A stretch of 64,000 nt of DNA from Phyllobacteriaceae bacterium (GTDB taxonomy: Bacteria > Pseudomonadota > Alphaproteobacteria > Rhizobiales > Rhizobiaceae). The stretch lies in contig JADJTR010000007.1 in the NCBI GenBank assembly GCA_016711085.1, forward strand, positions 1 to 64,000. Direction: 5' to 3'. Both the position numbers and the translations under genes were made by a program. Positions 16,514-25,696 of the stretch are shown here, in pieces. Numbering within the stretch: position 1 is the stretch's first letter; each line of letters starts with the position of its first letter. Below the pieces are notes generated by a model, which saw nothing but the letters and a program-made list of their open reading frames with translations, had not been told where the DNA came from and searched no databases.

Positions 16514-17160
16514 CAGGCTTGCTCCGGGCTTCCGGCGAGCGCGCAGGACAACATCGCCTCAACGGCCATGCGGCCGGCGGCGGCGAGTTCGCCTGCAGCG
16601 AAAAGGTCGGGGGCGAGCGAGGCTTCAAGCCACAATCCGTCGATGACGGCGTTGATGGCGGTGGCGAGCCGCACAGCGGCCCCCTCGCCCGGCATGCGGC
16701 CGGATTCGGCAAAAACACCGAGGAGCAGGCTTTCGATCTCGCCCCGGAAATCCAGGTAGGCTTCGCGGTGGATGCGGGCGAAGGCCGCATCGGCGTGAAC
16801 CTTGGCGATGAAGCCGGCCCAGACCGAAAGGGCGCGGCCCGACGCAACCGGTGGGGCGAGGTTGGCGACGACAAAGGCGAGAAGGCGTTGGCGCGAATCC
16901 CCGACGGCGCCGGCGAGCGCGGCGCGGGCCGCCTCTGTCATCTCCGCCATGGTTTCGGCGTAGGCGGTGCGCAGCAGATCGTCCTTGCCGGGAAAATAGT
17001 GGCGAATGAGGCCGGGAGTGACGCCGGCGCGAAGCGCGATCTCGCGCACTGTGGCGCTCTCGACTCCTCCCACGGCAATGGCGTCGACCGTCGCGGCGAC
17101 AAGATCGGCGCGGCGGCGGTCCTCGCCTTCGCGACGGAAGGCCTTGCGTTCGGCGCTCAT
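16513..17160 (-). CDS. TetR/AcrR-family (BetI-like) transcriptional regulator
   Basis: A 215-residue repressor starting MSAERKAFRREGEDRRRADL at ATG 17160. The TetR HTH lies at about residues 20-65: GGVESATVREIALRAGVTPG, then LIRHYFPGKDDLL. The C-terminal part resembles the BetI ligand-binding domain. It is embedded between the DDAH-like gene (4-nt ATGA overlap, 17157-17160) and aruH, so it probably senses arginine or a methylarginine and controls its own operon. No operator could be identified with confidence. Confidence 0.85.
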   Translation of the reverse strand: MSAERKAFRREGEDRRRADLVAATVDAIAVGGVESATVREIALRAGVTPGLIRHYFPGKDDLLRTAYAETMAEMTEAARAALAGAVGDSRQRLLAFVVANLAPPVASGRALSVWAGFIAKVHADAAFARIHREAYLDFRGEIESLLLGVFAESGRMPGEGAAVRLATAINAVIDGLWLEASLAPDLFAAGELAAAGRMAVEAMLSCALAGSPEQA

Positions 17161-18029
17161 GCGCGCAGCACCGGGCGGGTCAGGCAGGTCGGACCGCCTT
17201 CGCAGGCGATGCACAGCGCATCGGCCTCGAAGGTCGAGACGACGCAACCGGCCTCTTCCATCAGGCGGCGCGTCTTGGGAAAGCCATCGACGGCGATGAC
17301 GCGGCGCGGCGCGGTGGCGAGCACGTTGAGCGACAGGCCGAGGCTTTCGGCGAACTCGTCCTCGGGCGCAACCAGCAAGCCGACGCCGATATCCTTCAAC
17401 AGGCGGAAAAAGGCGAAGGGCAGCAGTGGCGCATGGACGAGCGCCAGATCGGGGGCGAGCGGCGAAATCACCGACTGGAGATGAAGGCAGGCGTCCTCGC
17501 CGGTCCAGAGCGGCAAATCATAACCGATGACGTCGATGCCATGGCGGCCGAGGATGATCTGCAGTTGACGCACGCCTTCGCGGTTGGTGCGCACGCCCAT
17601 GCCGACGGCCAGCGTGTCTTCGTCGACGAACAGGCAATCGCCGCCCTCGACCAGGCCCGGCGGATCGATTCGCCCGATCACCGGCACGCCAAGGCCGGCA
17701 AAGGCTTTTTCGTGCAGGCCGGGTTCGGCAAGACGCAAGCGTTTGCCCATCGACAACAGCACCGCGCCGGCGTCGACAACAAGCGACGGGTCGTGGACGA
17801 AGACGGAATCGGCCAATCCGTCGTTCCGGTCGTCGATGAAGGAGACCTCGGCGCCCGAGGCCGCGACGAGACGCACCAGTTCGGCGTGCTGCGCGGCGGC
17901 GCGGCCGGCGTCAAAGCCGGCGCCATAGTGCCAAACGGCGGGATCGGCGTCGCGCATGGGGCCGTCCGGCCGGCGCATCAACACGCGGCGCAAGGGAAGC
18001 GACATGGACTGGGCGCCGAAGGTCTTCAT
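17157..18029 (-). CDS. Dimethylarginine dimethylaminohydrolase-like / arginine-deiminase-family hydrolase
   Basis: A 290-residue amidinotransferase-fold protein. FIDDRNDGLADSVFVHDP, GLVEGGDCLFVD (substrate Glu/Asp), the catalytic His in GEDACLHLQSV and the nucleophilic Cys near the C-terminus (EGGPTCLTRP) are in the order seen in DDAH, which releases dimethylamine from methylarginines to give citrulline. First gene of a leftward operon DDAH-TetR-aruH-aruI and divergent from an amino-acid ABC transporter. A citrulline/arginine hydrolase of the same fold is an alternative. Confidence 0.75.
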   Translation of the reverse strand: MKTFGAQSMSLPLRRVLMRRPDGPMRDADPAVWHYGAGFDAGRAAAQHAELVRLVAASGAEVSFIDDRNDGLADSVFVHDPSLVVDAGAVLLSMGKRLRLAEPGLHEKAFAGLGVPVIGRIDPPGLVEGGDCLFVDEDTLAVGMGVRTNREGVRQLQIILGRHGIDVIGYDLPLWTGEDACLHLQSVISPLAPDLALVHAPLLPFAFFRLLKDIGVGLLVAPEDEFAESLGLSLNVLATAPRRVIAVDGFPKTRRLMEEAGCVVSTFEADALCIACEGGPTCLTRPVLRA

Positions 18030-18204
18030 TTTCGTCTCCGCGAACGATCCTTGTTATACAAACGAATAATTTTTCGGCAAGAGCGGCTTGGCCAGTTGAC
18101 GCCGGCGTGACGCTTCATCATTGTCGGGGCATGGATACACGGGGCGCGCGATCAGGGAGAGGCCGCCCCCGTCAGGCCGCGGCGACGCCGCGCGGACGGG
18201 CGCG

Positions 18205-18983
18205 TTGACGATTCCACAAAAAGCCGAAGCGGTGCGGGTGCGCGACCTGCACAAATATTTCGGTGCGCTGGAAGTTCTCAAGGGCATTTCGCTGACCGCC
18301 CATGACGGCGACGTGGTGGCGTTGATCGGCGCCAGCGGTTCGGGAAAATCGACTTTCCTGCGCTGCGTCAACATGCTGGAGAACCCGACCTCCGGTTCGG
18401 TGGCGATCAATGGCGAGGAAATCCGCCTCAAGCCCGACGGCAATGGGGCCTGGCGCCGGCCGACCGCAAGCAGATCGAGCGCATCCGTTCCCGCCTCGGC
18501 ATGGTGTTCCAAAGCTTCAATCTGTGGAGCCACATGACGCTGATCCAGAACGTCATGGAAGTGCCGGTGCATGTTCTGGGCGTGCCGAAAGCGGAGGCGC
18601 ACGCCGAGGCGGAAGCGTTGCTTGCCCGCGTCGGTCTCGCGGAAAAACACGATGTCTATCCTTCGTTCCTCTCGGGCGGACAGCAGCAGCGCGGCGCCAT
18701 CGCCCGGGCGCTGGCCGTCCGGCCGAAAGTGATGCTGTTCGACGAGCCGACCTCGGCGCTCGATCCGGAACTGGTGGGCGAAGTGCTCAAGGTCATCACC
18801 GATCTCGCCCGGGAAGGGCGGACGATGCTGGTGGTGACGCATGAGATGAAATTCGCCCGCGAAGTGGCGAACCGCGTCGTCTACCTGCACCAGGGGCTGG
18901 TGGAGGAGGAAGGTCCGCCGGACGAGGTGTTCGGCGCGCCCAAATCTGAACGACTGAAGAAATTCATCCAGACCGTCTCGTGA
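18205..18983 (+). CDS. Polar/basic amino-acid ABC transporter ATPase, HisP/OccP type (frameshifted)
   Basis: Walker A GASGSGKSTFLRC, Q-loop GMVFQSFNLW, signature LSGGQQQRGAIARAL and Walker B VMLFDEPTSALDPE, all as in HisP/GlnQ/OccP. The frame changes at about 18456: the first part (to NGAWR) and the rest (PADRKQIERIRSRLGM on to 18983) are joined by one missing base. The start is uncertain: TTG 18205 gives LTIPQKAEAVRVRDLHK, and TTG 18121 is further upstream. The stop overlaps the region before the binding-protein gene, forming one operon. Confidence 0.85.
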
Positions 18984-19012
18984 TGGCGGATGGCAAAACG
19001 GGAGAGAAAACC

Positions 19013-19792
19013 ATGACCAACTGGACCAGAACACTCGCCGCCGGCGTTGTCGCCTTCGCCGCGTTGACCGGCGCGGCGCAGGCCGAAGCCGTCAAGATCG
19101 GCATCGCCGCCGAGCCCTACCCGCCCTTCGCCTCGCCCGACGCGGCCGGCAATTGGGTCGGCTGGGAAGTCGAGATCATCGGCGCGGTGTGCGAGGCGGC
19201 GAAGCTCGAATGCGCCATCACGCCGGTCGCGTGGGACGGCATCATCCCGGCGCTGACGACGAAGAAGATCGACGCGATCATGGCCTCGATGTCGATCACC
19301 GAGGAGCGCAAGAAGACCATCGATTTTTCCGACAAGTACTACAATACCCCGACCAGCGTCGTCGGCGCAAAGGGGACCAAGATGGATGCGACTCCGGAGG
19401 GCCTCAAGGGCAAGATCCTCGGCGTGCAGGTGTCGACGATCCATGCCGACTACGCCAAGAAGCACTTCGCCGGCTCAGCCGCCGAAATCAAGGAATACCA
19501 GACGCAGGACGAGGCCAACGCCGACCTCGCCGCCGGCCGTATCGACGCCACCCAGGCGGACGGCATCGCGCTCGACGCGTTCCTCGCCTCTGAGCAGGGC
19601 AAGGCGTGCTGCGAACTCAAGGGCAATGTGGCTGACGACCCGGCGATTCTCGGACTTGGGGCGGGCGTAGGCATCAGACAGGGCGATCCGCTGAAGGACA
19701 CGTTCAACGCGGCCATCAAGGCGATCCGCGACAGCGGCAAATACGACGAGATCTCGAAGAAGTACTTCAACTTCGATATCTACGGCGGCTGA
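19013..19792 (+). CDS. Periplasmic amino-acid binding protein (ABC transporter, family 3)
   Basis: A 259-residue protein with a Sec signal peptide ending GAAQA before EAVKIGIAAEPYPPF. IDAIMASMSITEERKKTIDF is the family-3 solute-binding signature of lysine/arginine/ornithine and opine binders. ATG 19013 follows GGGAGAG. It sits between the ATPase and two permeases. Arginine or methylarginine as ligand is inferred from the divergent aru/DDAH operon. Confidence 0.88.
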   Translation: MTNWTRTLAAGVVAFAALTGAAQAEAVKIGIAAEPYPPFASPDAAGNWVGWEVEIIGAVCEAAKLECAITPVAWDGIIPALTTKKIDAIMASMSITEERKKTIDFSDKYYNTPTSVVGAKGTKMDATPEGLKGKILGVQVSTIHADYAKKHFAGSAAEIKEYQTQDEANADLAAGRIDATQADGIALDAFLASEQGKACCELKGNVADDPAILGLGAGVGIRQGDPLKDTFNAAIKAIRDSGKYDEISKKYFNFDIYGG

Positions 19793-19860
19793 CACGCTCT
19801 CGGCCACCGGGCGCGGCCGCATGGCCGCGCCTGCAATGGAGGATTGCCGCCATCGACGTC

Positions 19861-20598
19861 TTGGCGCTCGCCGCAACCAGCGTATTCGACCTGCTCGCCC
19901 TGTCGCCGCCCGGCTGGGGCGGCAACCTGTTGCGCGGTCTTGCCCACTCGCTGGAGATCGCCGCCGGCGCCTATGCGCTCGGCATCGGCATCGGCGTGGC
20001 CGGGGCGGCGGGCCAGCTCTATGGCGGACGGGTGCCGCGCGACCTGCTCGAAGCCTACACCACGGTGGTCCGGGCGGTGCCGGAGCTGGTGCTGATCCTG
20101 CTGCTCTACTACGCCGGAACCGACCTGCTCAATCGCGGCCTGGAGGCGTTCGGCTTCGGCCCGGCCGACATTTCCGGCCTCGCCGCCGGAATCGTCGTGC
20201 TCGGCATTGTCCAGGGCGCCTATTCGACCGAGGTGATCCGCGGCGCCATCCTCGCCATCCCGCAGGGGCAGATCGAGGCGGCGCGGGCCTACGGCATGTC
20301 GGCGCGGTTGTTGATGCGGCGCGTGACGCTGCCGGCGATGCTGCCCTATGCGATACCGGGGCTCGCCAATCTCTGGCTGATCGTGACCAAAGACACGGCG
20401 CTGCTCGCCGTTGTCGGCTTCAACGAACTGGCCCAGGAAACCCGACAGGCGGCCGGGGCGACGAAAGCCTATTTCATCTTCTTCCTGGCGGCGGGCGCGC
20501 TCTACCTGATGCTGAGTCTGGTCTCCAACGCCGCCATCAGCCGGATCGAAAAGCGGGCGCGGCGCGGCATGGCCAATCCGGCCGGGGGGCCGGCATGA
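19861..20598 (+). CDS. ABC transporter permease 1 (HisQ/OccQ type)
   Basis: About 245 residues with five hydrophobic segments and the EAA loop (GQIEAARAYGMSARLLMRR) that contacts the ATPase. VRAVPELVLILLLYY is typical of HisQ-type permeases. The start is uncertain: TTG 19861 or an in-frame ATC nine bases upstream, both behind GGAGG at 19838-19842. Its stop overlaps the next ATG (ATGA at 20595-20598). Confidence 0.88.
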   Translation: MALAATSVFDLLALSPPGWGGNLLRGLAHSLEIAAGAYALGIGIGVAGAAGQLYGGRVPRDLLEAYTTVVRAVPELVLILLLYYAGTDLLNRGLEAFGFGPADISGLAAGIVVLGIVQGAYSTEVIRGAILAIPQGQIEAARAYGMSARLLMRRVTLPAMLPYAIPGLANLWLIVTKDTALLAVVGFNELAQETRQAAGATKAYFIFFLAAGALYLMLSLVSNAAISRIEKRARRGMANPAGGPA

Positions 20599-21371
20599 AG
20601 GCGCCGGAAAAATGGGCGGGCCACCACCTGGCGATGATCGTCATCGGCGCCGTGATTGTCGTCGCCTGCGCGACGCTGATGCGCTGGGACTGGCTGGCGG
20701 ACTATGGCGACGAGATCGCCGCAGGCCTGTGGCGGACGATCTGGATCCTCGCCGCCTCGGTCGGCCTCGGTTTTGCACTGGCGGTCCCGTTCGGCTTCGT
20801 GCAGGTCACCGGGCCGGCGTGGCTTTCATGGCCGGCGCACGGATTTTGCACGCTGATCCGCGGTACGCCGCTGCTGATCCAGCTGTGGCTGCTCTATTAC
20901 GGGCTCGGCTCGCTGTTTCCCCAATTTCCGTGGATTCGCGACTCGTTCCTGTGGCCTATCCTGCGGCAGGCCTGGCCATACGGGTTGCTGGCCTTGACGC
21001 TGTCCTTCGCCGGCTACGAGGCGGAAGTGATGCGCGGCGCCTTCGCCGGCGTGCCGAAGGGACAGATCGAGGCGGCGCGCGCCTACGGCATGAGCCGCTT
21101 CACGCTGTTTCGCCGCGTCTGGCTGCCGCTCGCCGTGCACCGCGCGCTGCCGACGCTGGCTGGCGAAACCGTGCTGCAATTGAAGGCGACGCCGCTGGTG
21201 GCGACGATCACCGTGTTCGACGTGTTCGCGGTGGCGTCGAAGGTGCGCCAGGATACGTTCATCGTCTACGAACCGCTGCTCCTGGTGGCGGTGGTCTACA
21301 TGATCCTGTCGGGGCTGATCGTGCTCGCCTTCCGCGCCTTCGAAGCGCGGCTGCCGGTTCGTCTGGGCTAG
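20595..21371 (+). CDS. ABC transporter permease 2 (HisM/OccM type)
   Basis: A 258-residue second permease of the pair, starting MKAPEKWAGHH. LIRGTPLLIQLWLLYYG and the EAA loop KGQIEAARAYGMSRFTLFRR are diagnostic. With the ATPase, binding protein and permease 1 it makes a complete polar amino-acid importer. Last gene of the operon; about 120 nt follow before the sugar cluster. Confidence 0.9.
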   Translation: MKAPEKWAGHHLAMIVIGAVIVVACATLMRWDWLADYGDEIAAGLWRTIWILAASVGLGFALAVPFGFVQVTGPAWLSWPAHGFCTLIRGTPLLIQLWLLYYGLGSLFPQFPWIRDSFLWPILRQAWPYGLLALTLSFAGYEAEVMRGAFAGVPKGQIEAARAYGMSRFTLFRRVWLPLAVHRALPTLAGETVLQLKATPLVATITVFDVFAVASKVRQDTFIVYEPLLLVAVVYMILSGLIVLAFRAFEARLPVRLG

Positions 21372-21494
21372 GATTGTTCACATCGCGAAAATAATCGCGG
21401 GACGATGGCCGGCTGCGGCTTGACTGCGGCGACGCCGGCGCGCAGCCTGCCCGGAAATAAGCCGTTTGGCCTCCTTCGAATCGCGAGAAATACC

Positions 21495-22249
21495 TTGTCC
21501 ATCTGGTCATTCCAACTTTATTCCGCCCGGAATTTCACGCCGTGGGACCGGGTGTTCGAAAATCTGGCCACGTTGGGTTATAAGGAAGTTGAGGGATATG
21601 GCGCGCTCTATGCCGATCCTTCCGCGACCCGCGGGCTGCTCGATCGCAACGGCCTGTCCATGCCGACCGGCCATTTCAGCCTCGACGCCCTGGAGCAGGA
21701 TTTCGACACGACGGTGCAAACCGCCAAGACGCTCGGGTCAATTCCATATACTGCCCGTATATCACGACGGGCCAACGCCCGACAGTTGCCGCCGGCTGGT
21801 CGGCGTTCGGCAAGCGGCTGGCGGCAATCGGCGCACGGGTCAACGCCGCCGGATTCGGCTTCGGCTGGCACAATCATGATTTCGAATTCAAGGCGCTCGC
21901 CGACGGTTCGCTGCCGATGCAGCTGATCCTCGACGCGGCGCCTGGCGTCGACTGGGAGATGGATGTCGCCTGGGTGGTGCGCGGCGGGGCTGATCCGCTG
22001 GCGTGGATCGACCGCCAGGGCGCGCGCATCACGGCGGCGCATGTGAAAGACATCGCGCTTTCAGGCGAAAACGCCGACGAGGACGGCTGGGCCGACGTCG
22101 GCCAAGGCGTCGTCGATTGGACGGCGCTCCTCAAAGCGCTGAAGGAGAAAACGCGCGCGACGCATTTCGTCGTCGAGCACGACAACCCCAGCGACCTCGA
22201 CCGTTTCGCCGGACGATCGATCACGGCGCTCAACGCGATGGAGGCGTAA
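21495..22249 (+). CDS. Xylose-isomerase-like TIM-barrel sugar isomerase/epimerase (frameshifted)
   Basis: The first frame reads SIWSFQLYSARNFTPWDRVF from a TTG at 21495. At about 21735 one base is missing, and the second frame continues NSIYCPYITTGQRPT to the end. Metal-binding features of the AP-endonuclease-2/xylose-isomerase barrel are visible: GFGWHNHDFEF, ITAAHVKDIAL and THFVVEHDNPSD. About 250 residues in all, normal for the family. First gene of a five-gene sugar cluster; 4 nt separate it from the dehydrogenase. The exact sugar is unknown. Confidence 0.75.
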
Positions 22250-22253
22250 GGTC

Positions 22254-23396
22254 ATGGCGCGCAGACTCGGCGTCGGCGTCATCGGCTGCGGCAATATCTC
22301 GGCCGCCTATTTTCGCCTCGCGCCCCTGTTTAAAGGCATCGACATGCGCGCCTGCGCCGATGTCGCCATGGAGGCGGCGACGGCGCGGGCCAGGGAATTC
22401 GGCGTTCGCGCCGAAACGGTCGACGGCCTGCTGAAGTCGCGCGACATCGACATCGTCGTCAATCTCACCGTGCCGGCGGCGCATTACGCGGTGTCGAAGG
22501 CGGCGCTCGACGCCGGCAAGCACGTCTATTCGGAAAAGCCGTTCGTGCTGTCGGTAAGAGAGGGACAGGATCTGGCCCGGCGGGCGGCGAAAAAGGGGCT
22601 TCGCGTCGGTTCTGCCCCGGACACGTTTCTTGGCGGCGCGCACCAGCAGGCGCGCGCGCTGATCGACGCCGGCAAGACCGGCCGGATCACCTCCGGCGTT
22701 TGCCATGTGATGAGCCACGGCATGGAGCACTGGCATCCGAATCCGGATTTCTTCTTCAAGGCGGGCGGCGGTCCGGTGCTCGATCTCGGGCCGTATTACC
22801 TTACCAATCTGGTGCAATTGATCGGGCCGGTCCGGCGCGTGGCGGCGCTGTGCGCGATTCCGGCCCCCCAACGCACGATCACCTCGAAGCCGCGCCATGG
22901 CCAGAAGATCGACGTCGAGACGCCAACGACCGTCCATGCGCTGCTCGAATTCGTCGACGGCGCGACCATCACCTTCAACGCCAGTTGGGACGTGTGGTCG
23001 CACAGTCACACGCCGATGGAGCTCTACGGCGAGAAGGGCACGCTCAACGTGCCGGATCCGAATTTCTTCGGCGGCGAAGTCGGCCTGACGGACGGGGACA
23101 AGCCGGTGAAAAAACTGCCGGCGTTCCCCCATCCCTTCGGCGTCGCCAATCAGCAGTCGGGGAGCGGTCCGGTGGCGAATTATCGCGCCGCGGGGCTCGC
23201 CGACATGGCCGGCGCCATTGCCGAAAACCGGCCGCACCGCTGTTCGCTGGACATGTCGCTGCACGTCATCGATATCATGACCGGCATCCTCAAGGCCGGC
23301 GAAACCGGGCGCTTCGTGACCATGCCGACGCATTGCGAACGGCCGGCGGCGCTTTCGCCGCAGGAAGCGCGGACGCTTCTGGCGAGAAAGGGCTGA
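22254..23396 (+). CDS. Gfo/Idh/MocA-family NAD(P)-dependent sugar dehydrogenase 1
   Basis: A 380-residue protein with an N-terminal Rossmann fold (GVGVIGCGNISAAYF) and the EKP motif (HVYSEKPFVLS) whose Lys is catalytic. The C-terminal alpha/beta domain includes GGGPVLDLGPYYLTNLVQL. It oxidises or reduces a sugar, polyol or derivative with NAD(P). A second member of the family (25697-26884) and two barrel isomerases in the same cluster suggest a keto-sugar pathway. Confidence 0.88.
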   Translation: MARRLGVGVIGCGNISAAYFRLAPLFKGIDMRACADVAMEAATARAREFGVRAETVDGLLKSRDIDIVVNLTVPAAHYAVSKAALDAGKHVYSEKPFVLSVREGQDLARRAAKKGLRVGSAPDTFLGGAHQQARALIDAGKTGRITSGVCHVMSHGMEHWHPNPDFFFKAGGGPVLDLGPYYLTNLVQLIGPVRRVAALCAIPAPQRTITSKPRHGQKIDVETPTTVHALLEFVDGATITFNASWDVWSHSHTPMELYGEKGTLNVPDPNFFGGEVGLTDGDKPVKKLPAFPHPFGVANQQSGSGPVANYRAAGLADMAGAIAENRPHRCSLDMSLHVIDIMTGILKAGETGRFVTMPTHCERPAALSPQEARTLLARKG

Positions 23397-23435
23397 CGCG
23401 GCGCGCGCCGCCGAACAGAAAAAGGGGAGACGAAC

Positions 23436-24470
23436 ATGACCTGGACGCCCGCCGAAGCCCGCTACGACGCGATGACCTATAACCGTTGCGGCAAGTCGGG
23501 CTTGCTGTTGCCGGCGATTTCGCTCGGGCTGTGGCACAATTTCGGCGGCGACACGCCGCACGATGCCAAGGTTGCGTTGTGCCGGACCGCCTTCGATCTC
23601 GGCATCACCCATTTCGATCTCGCCAACAATTACGGGCCGCCGCCGGGCTCGGCCGAGGAAGCGTTCGGCGATATCCTGGCGACGGATTTCCGCGGCTACC
23701 GCGACGAGCTGGTGATCTCGACCAAGGCCGGCTACCGCATGTGGCCGGGCCCCTATGGCGAATGGGGCAGCCGCAAATACGTGCTGCAGAGCCTCGACCA
23801 GAGCCTGAAGCGCATGCGGCTCGACCATGTCGACATTTTCTATTCGCACCGTTTCGACCCCGACACGCCGCTGGAAGAAACGATGCGGGCGCTGGAAACG
23901 GCGGTGAAATCCGGCCGCGCGCTTTATGTCGGCATCTCGTCTTACAATTCGAAGCGGACGCGCGAAGCCATCGCCATTCTCGATTCGCTCGGCATGCCCT
24001 GCCTCATTCACCAGCCGTCCTATTCGATGATCAATCGCTGGGTCGAGGAAGACGGCCTGCTCGACACGCTCGACCAATTGGGTATCGGATCGATCGCCTT
24101 CACGCCCTTGGCGCAGGGCATGCTGACGAACAAATATTTGACGGGCGTGCCGGCCGAAAGCCGCGCCGCGCAGGGCCAGTCGCTCGATCCGCACATGCTG
24201 TCGGATGCGACCACCTCCACTATCCGGGCGCTGGCCTCCATCGCCGAAAAGCGCGGCCAGACGCCGGCGCAGATGGCGATATCGTGGGTGCTGCGGGGCA
24301 ATCGCGTCACAACGGCGCTGATCGGGGCGAGCCGGCCGGAGCAGATCGTCGATTGCGTCAGCGCGCTCGCCAACCGCGATTTCACGGCGGAGGAACTGGC
24401 GGCAATCGATCGCTACGCCCGCGAGGCGCATGTCAATCTGTGGGCGCAGTCGGCCGAACGGGAAATGTAG
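23436..24470 (+). CDS. Aldo/keto reductase, YghZ/L-glyceraldehyde-3-phosphate reductase type
   Basis: A 344-residue AKR14-like barrel. The catalytic tetrad is seen as D in HFDLANNYGPPPGSAE (Asp and Tyr), K in VISTKAGYRMWPGPYG and H in DIFYSHRFDP. The GPYGEWGSRKY insertion is characteristic of YghZ-type enzymes, which detoxify reactive aldehydes. ATG 23436 is preceded by GGGGAG. It lies within the sugar cluster on the same strand. Confidence 0.88.
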   Translation: MTWTPAEARYDAMTYNRCGKSGLLLPAISLGLWHNFGGDTPHDAKVALCRTAFDLGITHFDLANNYGPPPGSAEEAFGDILATDFRGYRDELVISTKAGYRMWPGPYGEWGSRKYVLQSLDQSLKRMRLDHVDIFYSHRFDPDTPLEETMRALETAVKSGRALYVGISSYNSKRTREAIAILDSLGMPCLIHQPSYSMINRWVEEDGLLDTLDQLGIGSIAFTPLAQGMLTNKYLTGVPAESRAAQGQSLDPHMLSDATTSTIRALASIAEKRGQTPAQMAISWVLRGNRVTTALIGASRPEQIVDCVSALANRDFTAEELAAIDRYAREAHVNLWAQSAEREM

Positions 24471-24624
24471 GCGGTGATTCGCCCGCCGGTCCCGCCCGGG
24501 TTTCATCGCGCTTCGCCGATCCGCCGGTTCGGCGGCCGGTGAACGATCGCCATGCCGTGGCGGTCGACGCGTGGAGGACAATTCGCCCGGATGCTTTTGG
24601 GGCGCGATCGGCAGGGAGTACGCC

Positions 24625-25683
24625 ATGGCGGCGACAATGAAGGGACCGGGGATTTTTCTGGCGCAGTTCGCCGGCGATGGCGCGCCCTTCAATTCATTGA
24701 ACTCAATCGCCGAATGGGCGGCCGGCCTCGGCTACAAGGGCGTGCAGATCCCGACCTGGGACGCGCGCCTGTTCGACCTCGACAAAGCCGCGGCGTCGAA
24801 AACCTACTGCGACGAGATTGCCGGCGTCTGCGGCGAGGCGGGTGTCGCCGTCACCGAATTGTCGACCCATCTGCAAGGCCAATTGGTGGCGGTTCACCCG
24901 GCCTACGATTCGCAATTCGACGCTTTCGCCCCGGCGGCCGTTCATGGCAATCCCAAGGCGCGGCAGGAATGGGCAGTCGGGCAGATGAAAGCGGCGGCGA
25001 AGGCGTCGCGCCATCTCGGCCTCGCCGCCAGCGTATCGTTCACCGGGGCGCTGGCCTTTCCGTATCTCTATCCGTGGCCGCAACGGCCGGCCGGCCTGAT
25101 CGAAGAGGCTTTCGCCGAGCTTGGCCAACGGTGGCTGCCGATCCTTGATATATATGAGGACAATGGCGTCGACATCGGCTTTGAAATCCATCCCGGCGAG
25201 GATGTGTTCGACGGCGCGACCTTCGAGATGTTTCTCGCCGCCGTCGGCGGCCACAAGCGTTGCGGCATCAATTACGACCCGTCGCATTTCCTGCTGCAGC
25301 AGCTCGACTATCTTGAATTCATCGACATATATCACTCGCATATCTTTGCATTTCACGTGAAGGACGCCGAGTTCAACCCGACCGGCCGACAGGGCGTCTA
25401 TTCCGGCTATCAGGGCTGGATGAACCGGGCCGGACGTTTCCGCTCCCTCGGCGACGGCCAGGTGGATTTTTCCGGCATATTCTCCCGGCTCGCCCGCCAC
25501 GGCTATGATCGCTGGGCGGTGCTGGAATGGGAATGTTGCCTGAAATCGCCGGAACAGGGCGCGGCCGAGGGAGCGCCATTCATCGAAAGCCACATCATCG
25601 AGGTCACCGGCAAAGCCTTCGACGATTTCGCCGGTGGCGCGACCGACAAGGCGCAAATCCGCGCCATGCTCGGCCTGGATTGA
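24625..25683 (+). CDS. Xylose-isomerase-like TIM-barrel sugar isomerase/epimerase 2
   Basis: A 352-residue protein from ATG 24625, chosen because AGGGAG lies just before it. Barrel and metal-site features: YKGVQIPTWD, DIGFEIHPGEDVFDG, GINYDPSHFLLQQ and FAFHVKDAEF. The 154-nt gap before it shows no gene. It is closely coupled (13 nt) to the next dehydrogenase, as in many inositol- and keto-sugar-degrading clusters. Confidence 0.86.
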   Translation: MAATMKGPGIFLAQFAGDGAPFNSLNSIAEWAAGLGYKGVQIPTWDARLFDLDKAAASKTYCDEIAGVCGEAGVAVTELSTHLQGQLVAVHPAYDSQFDAFAPAAVHGNPKARQEWAVGQMKAAAKASRHLGLAASVSFTGALAFPYLYPWPQRPAGLIEEAFAELGQRWLPILDIYEDNGVDIGFEIHPGEDVFDGATFEMFLAAVGGHKRCGINYDPSHFLLQQLDYLEFIDIYHSHIFAFHVKDAEFNPTGRQGVYSGYQGWMNRAGRFRSLGDGQVDFSGIFSRLARHGYDRWAVLEWECCLKSPEQGAAEGAPFIESHIIEVTGKAFDDFAGGATDKAQIRAMLGLD

Positions 25684-25696
25684 GGAGTACGACACG

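Noticed and set aside
22230..24692. Minus-strand frame of 820 residues opposite the sugar cluster
   Set aside because: Antisense shadow rich in Arg/Ala/Gly; three well-supported plus-strand genes cover it.
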